Of a stretch of 6,488 nt of DNA, positions 1 through 6,488 are shown piece by piece (the first letter of the stretch is position 1; each line of letters begins with the position of its first letter). This DNA is from Bordetella parapertussis. Lineage in GTDB: Bacteria > Pseudomonadota > Gammaproteobacteria > Burkholderiales > SG8-41. The notes under the pieces are model-generated. The model searched no databases. It was not told where the DNA came from and worked only from the letters and a program-made list of their open reading frames with translations. Both the position numbers and the translations under genes were made by a program. The DNA is taken from assembly GCA_945863085.1 (NCBI GenBank), contig CAMBCD010000156.1, forward strand, positions 1-6,488. Reading direction: 5' to 3'.

Positions 1-834
1 CAGGTCCTGCATGTTCGCCGTCGAAGCACCGCGCCAGCCATAAATCGACTGGTCGTCGTCGCCGACCGCGAATATCGCGTTGTGCTGTCCGGCCAGCAAC
101 TGCAGCCAGCGGTACTGCAGGCGGTTGGTGTCCTGGAATTCATCGACGAGGATATGGCGAAAACGGCCGGCGTAGTGTTCGCGCAAATGGTCGTTGCGCG
201 CGAGCAGTTCATACGAACGCAGCAGCAGCTCGGCAAAATCGACCACGCCTTCGCGCTGGCACTGGCGGTCGTATTCAGCGTAGAAATCCACCATGCGCCG
301 CGAAAAATCGTCATACGGCTCGACCTTGTCGGCACGTTTGCCTTCTTCCTTCTGCGCTGCGATGAACCACTGCGCCTGGCGCGGCGGATAACGCTCTTCG
401 TCGATATTGAGGGCCCGCATCAGCCGTTTTATCAGCGCCAGCTGATCCTGGGTGTCGAGGATCTGGAACATCTGCGGCAGACCGGCCTCGCGGTAATGCG
501 CACGCAGCATGCGGTTGCACAGGCCGTGGAAGGTGCCGACCCACATGCCGCGGGTGTTGATCGGCAGCATCGCCGACAACCGGGTCATCATTTCCTTCGC
601 CGCCTTGTTGGTAAAAGTCACGGCGAGCAGGCTCATCGGACTGATCTGCCCGGTCTGGATCAGCCAGGCCATGCGCGTGGTCAGCACACGGGTCTTGCCG
701 CTGCCGGCGCCGGCGAGGATCAGGGCAGACTGCTGCGGCAGCGTAACGGCTTCGAGTTGCTCATCGTTGAGGCCGGAGAGGAACGCAGGACCAGCGGGGG
801 CAGTGGGGGGCGAAGGCGTCGTGGCGGGAATCAT
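1..834 (-). CDS. uvrD: ATP-dependent DNA helicase II UvrD, N-terminal part (cut by window edge)
   Basis: This is a superfamily 1A 3'-5' DNA helicase. The family unwinds DNA in nucleotide-excision repair and methyl-directed mismatch repair and strips RecA filaments in the cytoplasm. I translated the minus strand from the ATG at 834-832; 278 codons are visible and the C-terminal half lies beyond position 1. Motifs in order are a Q-motif region LNDEQLEAV (22-30), Walker A AGAGSGKT (41-48), motif Ia AVTFTNKAAKEM (71-82), motif Ib TFHGL (101-105), Walker B ILVDEFQDTN (228-237) and motif III VGDDDQSIYGWRGA (257-270). All look intact. No in-frame ATG lies upstream before a TAA at 864-862, so 834 is the best start. 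It gives a Pro/Ala/Thr-rich leader of about 20 residues, slightly longer than in E. coli UvrD. I see no clear Shine-Dalgarno. The paralogues Rep and PcrA share these motifs; UvrD is favoured, but the diagnostic C-terminus is missing. Confidence 0.93.
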   Translation of the reverse strand, partial: MIPATTPSPPTAPAGPAFLSGLNDEQLEAVTLPQQSALILAGAGSGKTRVLTTRMAWLIQTGQISPMSLLAVTFTNKAAKEMMTRLSAMLPINTRGMWVGTFHGLCNRMLRAHYREAGLPQMFQILDTQDQLALIKRLMRALNIDEERYPPRQAQWFIAAQKEEGKRADKVEPYDDFSRRMVDFYAEYDRQCQREGVVDFAELLLRSYELLARNDHLREHYAGRFRHILVDEFQDTNRLQYRWLQLLAGQHNAIFAVGDDDQSIYGWRGASTANMQDL

Positions 835-860
835 CGGATACTGCAGGTTGGATGACCTGC

Positions 861-866
861 ATTATA
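861..866 (-). promoter_or_regulatory. Candidate -10 box of the uvrD promoter
   Basis: Read on the minus strand, 866-861 is a perfect TATAAT, about 26 bp upstream of the uvrD ATG. Transcription would begin near 854 and give a leader of about 20 nt. No good TTGACA-like -35 sits 16-18 bp upstream; the sequence there reads about ACGGAA. The promoter is therefore either -35-weak and activator-dependent or a chance match. It lies in the 67-bp gap after the FecR/SPOR gene, which suggests uvrD can be transcribed independently of that gene. Confidence 0.5.
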
Positions 867-901
867 CGGGAGCACCCCCAGCCTTCCGTTCGGCTTTGGG
901 C

Positions 902-1777
902 TCAACTTTGTATGAAGTAACCGGCCTTGCGCAAGGCGCCCGCCATTTGCGCGGCATCCTCCGCACTGCCCAGCCCGATGACATCCACCGCATATTGCAG
1001 GTTGCCGTCACCACGATAGGCGCGCACCCGTGCCGGATAACCTTCGGTGCGCAGCTTGCCGGCCAGTGTCGCAGCCGCGCCCTCGTCGGCCACGGCAGCC
1101 AGCGATACGCGATGTTTGCCACCGCGACGGCTGGCGCCGCTGGCCGGTGCAATTTCGGTCTCGGTCGCCCATTCCTGCAGTTGCGCCGCCGGCACCGGCG
1201 CCACCGGCTGGCGTGAACCGTCGCGCCCGGCGATAAAAAACGACAAGGGATCCTGCATCGTGAATGCCTGTTCGCGATGCTGTACATAAATACGGCCCTC
1301 GATCAGGCACACCACGTCGCGCTCGGTCGATGATTTGCCCCAGACATCGGTGCCGCGGATGCCGGCGGTGACGGTGGCGATGCGGATGTTCAGGTCGCGG
1401 CTGGCACGCGGCGAACCGAATACCCGCGTCGTAAAACGAAAGGCGCCCTGCAGCACATCCAGCGCGCCGCTGACCACACGCCCGGACACACCACCCTGGT
1501 CAGCCAGTCGATCGACACCAAGGCTGGCGTTTTCGCCGAGTTTGACCGCACTGCCTTCGGCCATGCGCAGCAAAGCCCGCGCCCCGCTGCCGGTCAGCAC
1601 GCGGTCGCCATTGCGCAACACCGCACCCGGCACCAGCGGTTCGCGGGCGCCGCCCGCATGTTCCACCCAGGCCGGGCTGACCACCGCCTCGACGGTCAGC
1701 GTGCGGGCGCCGGCAACCCCGGCAATGCACATCAGCAACGCGGACAAAACAGCAAAAAGCAGGCTGCGCATCATCAT
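902..1777 (-). CDS. Exported FecR-domain protein with C-terminal SPOR domain
   Basis: This predicted protein of 291 aa is secreted or periplasmic, and its specific function is unknown. Residues 1-24 form a typical signal peptide: Met-Arg start, hydrophobic core LLFAVLSALLMCIAGVAGA, likely cleavage after AGA. Residues about 45-150 resemble a FecR domain, with the stretches GAVLRNGDRVLTGSGARALL and ATVTAGIRGTDVWG. Residues about 221-291 match a SPOR fold (KHRVSLAAV, then KLRTEGYPARVRAY, ending ALRKAGYFIQS). SPOR domains bind denuded septal peptidoglycan in characterised proteins. A Pro/Ala-rich linker joins the two. Classical FecR is an inner-membrane anti-sigma regulator of FecI with a C-terminal transducer-binding region; here neither a sigma factor nor a TonB receptor lies adjacent and no internal transmembrane helix is visible. 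A cell-envelope or peptidoglycan-associated role is my inference. I chose the ATG at 1777 because GGAG lies 6 nt upstream; a TTG at 1789 would add four residues but overlaps that ribosome binding site. Confidence 0.85.
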   Translation of the reverse strand: MMMRSLLFAVLSALLMCIAGVAGARTLTVEAVVSPAWVEHAGGAREPLVPGAVLRNGDRVLTGSGARALLRMAEGSAVKLGENASLGVDRLADQGGVSGRVVSGALDVLQGAFRFTTRVFGSPRASRDLNIRIATVTAGIRGTDVWGKSSTERDVVCLIEGRIYVQHREQAFTMQDPLSFFIAGRDGSRQPVAPVPAAQLQEWATETEIAPASGASRRGGKHRVSLAAVADEGAAATLAGKLRTEGYPARVRAYRGDGNLQYAVDVIGLGSAEDAAQMAGALRKAGYFIQS

Positions 1778-1783
1778 CGATTT

Positions 1784-1787
1784 CTCC
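1784..1787 (-). promoter_or_regulatory. Ribosome binding site GGAG that sets the FecR/SPOR gene start
   Basis: On the minus strand GGAG (1787-1784) is followed by the six bases AAATCG and then three tandem ATG codons (1777, 1774, 1771). The spacing to the first ATG is ideal. This argues against the in-frame TTG at 1789-1787, whose last base is the first base of the GGAG. It is the only clear Shine-Dalgarno in the window. Confidence 0.7.
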
Positions 1788-1828
1788 AATTACCCGCGTC
1801 CGCACAGGCCGGGACGCACACGGAACCG

Positions 1829-4532
<2,704 letters not shown>

Positions 4533-4560
4533 TGAGATGAACGTGATAAGCTGACCCGCG

Positions 4561-5064
4561 ATGAAAACCCTCGCCGCACTGCTCTGCACACTGCTGATCG
4601 CCGGCTGCGGTTTCCAGTTGCGCGGCGCCGCCAACCTGCCCTTTGATACGCTGTACGTACAGGCGCCCCTGGCTTCGCAGTTCGCCCAGCAGTTCAGGCG
4701 CGTGGTCGCGGCTGGCAGCGCCACCAAAATCGTCGATGATCCGAAATCCGCCACGGCAACACTGGTACTGGTCCAGGAGTTGCGCGAAAAAAGCATCCTG
4801 TCGCTGTCCGGGGCCGGACGGGTGAGTGAATTCCAGCTGCGTTACAAGATGTCGTACCGGCTGCTCGACAAAAATGCGGCGGAAACCATCCCGGTATCGG
4901 AAATCGTGCTGACGCGCGATTTCTCGTTCAACAACCAGCAAACGCTGTCCAAGGAATCGGAAGAAGCCCTGTTGTTCCGCGACATGCAGAGCGACGCCGT
5001 GCAGCAACTGGTGCGGCGACTGCAGGCCGCGCGCCTCCCGCCGGCGCCAAAACCCCTGTCGTAA
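4561..5064 (+). CDS. lptE: LPS-assembly lipoprotein LptE
   Basis: LptE (older name RlpB) is an outer-membrane lipoprotein that plugs and stabilises the LptD beta-barrel, completing the translocon that delivers lipopolysaccharide to the cell surface. The protein is 167 aa, near the family length. Its N-terminus is a lipoprotein signal peptide with lipobox LIAGC and acylated Cys16, followed directly by GFQLRG, a hallmark start of mature LptE. Residue +2 is Gly, consistent with outer-membrane sorting. The body contains the family-like stretches LVQELREKSILSLSGAGRV and FQLRYKMSYRL (91-101). The C-terminus is a charged helix ending in a short Pro/Ala/Lys tail (159-167). The position between leuS and holA is the conserved proteobacterial one and strongly supports the call. 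No Shine-Dalgarno is visible before the ATG; the 28-bp gap suggests translation within the leuS transcript. Confidence 0.93.
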   Translation: MKTLAALLCTLLIAGCGFQLRGAANLPFDTLYVQAPLASQFAQQFRRVVAAGSATKIVDDPKSATATLVLVQELREKSILSLSGAGRVSEFQLRYKMSYRLLDKNAAETIPVSEIVLTRDFSFNNQQTLSKESEEALLFRDMQSDAVQQLVRRLQAARLPPAPKPLS

Positions 5065-5066
5065 AG

Positions 5067-5131
5067 GCCAAATACTGTAAAAGCCAATTACTGTAAAAGC
5101 CGATTACTGCAAGTCGATTGCTGTAAGTCGG
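5067..5131 (+). repeat. Degenerate tandem repeat with palindromic cores, lptE-holA gap
   Basis: Four consecutive units fill most of the gap: 5067-5082 and 5083-5098 (16 bp each, GCCAAATACTGTAAAA and GCCAATTACTGTAAAA), then 5099-5112 and 5113-5126 (14 bp each, GCCGATTACTGCAA and GTCGATTGCTGTAA), followed by a partial GTCGG. The core TTACTGTAA is a palindrome around its central base. Units 3 and 4 also form an inverted repeat, with TTACTGCAA (5104-5112) and TTGCTGTAA (5118-5126) around GTCGA, 8 of 9 positions pairing. The array begins three bases after the lptE stop and ends 27 bases before holA. There is no U-run typical of an intrinsic terminator. Confidence 0.8.
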
Positions 5132-5158
5132 CGCGTTCTGCGGTAGCATTAGGCACCG

Positions 5159-6241
5159 ATGCGCCTGCCTTCCGAACAACTCGCGAGCCACCTCGCGCGG
5201 GACCTTAAACCGCTGTACACGGTATTCGGCAACGAGCCCCTGCTCGCACTCGAGGCCAGTGACCGCATCCGCTCCAGGGCTCGCGCCGAGGGTTACACCG
5301 AACGCGAAGTGCTGACGGTCGATTCCGGCTTCAAATGGAACCAGCTGGCCCTCGCCGGCAACTCACAATCGCTGTTCGCCTCACGCAAACTGCTGGAACT
5401 GCGCATCCCCACCGGCAAACCCGGCAAGGAAGGCGGCGAAGCGCTGCAAAAATACTGCGAGTCGCTGCCGCCGGACACCATCACCCTGATTCAGGTCTCC
5501 GACCTCGACTGGCGCGGCCAGAAAGCCGCGTGGTTCGAGGCGCTGGAACGCAGCGGCGTCGCGGTCGAAGCCAAGGCCGTGCAGCGCCGCGCGCTGCCGC
5601 AGTGGATCGCCGGCCGGCTGAAGGACCAGCAGCAGGATGCCGACGCCGCGACCCTGGACTTCATCGCCGACCGCGTCGAAGGCAACCTGATGGCGGCACA
5701 CCAGGAAGTGCAAAAACTGGCACTCCTGTTCCCCGCCGGCCCGATCAGCTTCGACGAGGTCAACGCCTCGGTGCTCGACGTCGCCCGTTACGACGTGTTC
5801 AACCTCGGCGAAATCATGCTCGAAGGCGACCCCTTGCGCGTTGCCCGCGTACTCGACGGCCTGCAGGGCGAAGGCACGGCAGCACCCCTGGTGCTGTGGG
5901 CCTTCGCCGAAGAAATCCGCGCCATCGGCAAAGTCCTCGCCGGTGTCAACACCGGCAAACCGGCATCGATGATGCTGCGCGAAGCCCGCATCTGGGGGCC
6001 GTCGCACCAGAGCGCGATGCAGAACAACCTCAAACGTTTCACGCTGGGGCAGGTCACGGAGGCACTACGCCACGCCGCGGTGATTGACCGCATGGTCAAG
6101 GGGCTGGTGCGTGGTGACACCTGGAATGAGCTGCTGCAGCTCGCTCTGCGGTTTGCGCGGAATAATCCCGGGGTGGTGAAGGCGCAGCCCGGGAGAAGGG
6201 TTGTGCCGGCGGCGTTTGCGGCACACCCAGCGCTGTTCTAG
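5159..6241 (+). CDS. holA: DNA polymerase III, delta subunit (clamp loader)
   Basis: Delta is the wrench of the clamp-loader complex: it binds and opens the beta sliding clamp so that it can be loaded onto primed DNA. The protein is 360 aa, somewhat longer than the roughly 340 aa usual for the family. Domain I begins LKPLYTVFGNEPLLALEASDRIR (about 16-38). In this region the family has a non-functional nucleotide-binding fold, and no Walker A is seen. NSQSLF (68-73) matches the clamp-binding motif, with Leu72-Phe73 equivalent to the Leu-Phe pair that E. coli delta inserts into the clamp. VEGNLMAAHQEVQKLALL (173-190) is the typical lid region, and a helical collar domain follows from about 215. 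The ordinary fold seems to end near ALRF (329-332); the last 28 residues are an unusual tail. The ATG at 5159 is chosen because the homology begins soon after it; only a weak AGG at 5151-5153 precedes it. Confidence 0.94.
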   Translation: MRLPSEQLASHLARDLKPLYTVFGNEPLLALEASDRIRSRARAEGYTEREVLTVDSGFKWNQLALAGNSQSLFASRKLLELRIPTGKPGKEGGEALQKYCESLPPDTITLIQVSDLDWRGQKAAWFEALERSGVAVEAKAVQRRALPQWIAGRLKDQQQDADAATLDFIADRVEGNLMAAHQEVQKLALLFPAGPISFDEVNASVLDVARYDVFNLGEIMLEGDPLRVARVLDGLQGEGTAAPLVLWAFAEEIRAIGKVLAGVNTGKPASMMLREARIWGPSHQSAMQNNLKRFTLGQVTEALRHAAVIDRMVKGLVRGDTWNELLQLALRFARNNPGVVKAQPGRRVVPAAFAAHPALF

Positions 6242-6253
6242 CTTGCGCTGTTC
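6230..6253 (+). repeat. Short direct repeat flanking the holA stop codon
   Basis: GCGCTGTTC occurs at 6230-6238 and again at 6245-6253, with the holA TAG (6239-6241) directly after the first copy. A 9-bp repeat this close may be a small duplication at the junction between the gene and the intergenic element, or chance. Confidence 0.5.
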
Positions 6254-6306
6254 GGTCATCTAAAAACCAAACAAGTTCAAGGTCCCCGGGGGTAGCCCGG
6301 CGGCTA

Positions 6307-6340
6307 GTCACTTTCTCTTGCTTCGCCAAGAGAAAGTAAC
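6307..6340. repeat. Strong 14-bp-arm inverted repeat within the 3' element
   Basis: GTCACTTTCTCTTG (6307-6320) pairs with CAAGAGAAAGTAAC (6327-6340) around the loop CTTCGC, with 13 of 14 positions complementary and 11 contiguous from the loop. Neither strand has a following T-tract, so it is not a standard intrinsic terminator, though it could stabilise the 3' end of the holA message. Confidence 0.85.
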
Positions 6341-6390
6341 AAAGAGAAGGCGACCCAGGCTCGCCGCCCTTCGGGTCCCCTGTGCTGCTC

Positions 6391-6470
6391 GCCGATTCAG
6401 GCGGCTGCGGAACTCGCCCTTGCCTTCGGCAAGGACTCAGACAGTCCTCGCCGACTACCCCTGAACCGGC
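6391..6470. repeat. Long branched inverted repeat within the 3' element
   Basis: The outer arms GCCGATTCAGG (6391-6401) and CCTGAACCGGC (6460-6470) pair at 10 of 11 positions. Inside, GCGGAACT (6407-6414) can pair imperfectly with AGTCCTCGC (6443-6451). At the apex CCTTGCC (6418-6424) pairs perfectly with GGCAAGG (6428-6434). An alternative hairpin GGACT/AGTCC (6433-6447) competes with the inner pairing. The nesting of several complementary segments in order supports a real folded element. Confidence 0.65.
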
Positions 6471-6488
6471 TGCGCTGCTCGGCGGCTC

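Larger units (their letters stand above)
6284..6488. repeat. Structured intergenic repeat element (open at right edge)
   Basis: This non-coding stretch has the character of a dispersed intergenic repeat. It starts with a CCCCGGGG palindrome (6284-6291) and a CCGGG/CCCGG hairpin (6286-6300). It then has a strong hairpin with a CTTCGC loop (6307-6340), a GGCGA/TCGCC hairpin (6349-6365) and a long imperfect stem (6391-6470). GCTGCTCG is directly repeated at 6384-6391 and 6474-6481, flanking the long stem. The segment around the first hairpin closely resembles repeats I recall between genes in many Beta- and Gammaproteobacterial genomes; I do not know an established name. Minus-strand reading frames through it look artefactual. 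The element probably continues beyond the window. Confidence 0.65.

Noticed and set aside
82..855. 257-codon plus-strand open frame
   Set aside because: It is antisense to uvrD, whose minus-strand translation has every helicase motif in order. The open frame is a by-product of high GC.
870..901. Terminator hairpin after the FecR/SPOR gene
   Set aside because: The AGCC/GGCT stem is short, extension needs two A-G mismatches, and there is no T-run.
1787..1789. TTG start for the FecR/SPOR gene
   Set aside because: It overlaps the GGAG ribosome binding site that is ideally placed for the ATG at 1777.
5067..5131. Possible CRISPR array
   Set aside because: Units are only 14-16 bp and directly adjacent, with no unique spacers and no cas genes.
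5335..6087. 250-codon plus-strand open frame overlapping holA in another frame
   Set aside because: It is Arg/Pro/Ala-rich, as expected from a shifted frame of GC-rich coding DNA, and holA is clearly the real gene.
6096..6329. Minus-strand frame starting MAKQEKVTSRR from the 3' repeat into holA
   Set aside because: Its start lies in the hairpin element and the rest is antisense to holA. Such short proteins are commonly predicted from intergenic repeats and are unlikely to be real.
6307..6340. Intrinsic terminator of the leuS-lptE-holA unit
   Set aside because: The stem is strong but neither strand has a following T-tract, and the sequence belongs to a larger repeat element.

Overview
This is a high-GC window of core chromosomal genes from a proteobacterium. 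The order leuS-lptE-holA is the conserved Beta-/Gammaproteobacterial arrangement. A stand-alone exported FecR+SPOR protein and the type of intergenic repeat at the right end point, with moderate confidence, to a betaproteobacterium (possibly Rhodocyclales or Nitrosomonadales). That placement is recalled family knowledge, not a search result.

Layout: (1) 1-834, minus strand, is the N-terminal 278 codons of a UvrD-type DNA helicase II, cut off by the left window edge. A 67-bp gap upstream of it carries a perfect TATAAT -10. (2) 902-1777, minus strand, is a secreted FecR-domain/SPOR-domain protein of unknown specific role. (3) 1778-1916 is a divergent control region with a near-palindromic -10 that could serve both strands, and a leader hairpin before leuS. 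(4) 1917-4532, plus strand, is leuS, complete. (5) 4561-5064 is lptE, an LPS-assembly lipoprotein. (6) 5065-5158 is a gap filled mostly by a degenerate 14-16 bp tandem repeat with palindromic cores. (7) 5159-6241 is holA, the clamp-loader delta subunit, with an odd C-terminal tail. (8) 6242-6488 contains no gene. It holds a repeat-rich element with two sizeable inverted-repeat structures (6307-6340 and 6391-6470) and runs off the right edge.

The plus-strand genes form a likely leuS-lptE-holA transcription unit joining translation, outer-membrane LPS transport and replication. These genes are neighbours by conserved synteny rather than by a shared pathway. The minus-strand genes uvrD (DNA repair) and the FecR/SPOR gene point leftward and each has its own candidate promoter.

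I see no CRISPR array, tRNA, rRNA, transposase, toxin, defence system or clearly novel gene system. The most interesting material is non-coding: the structured 3' element, the lptE-holA repeat tract and the symmetric divergent promoter.
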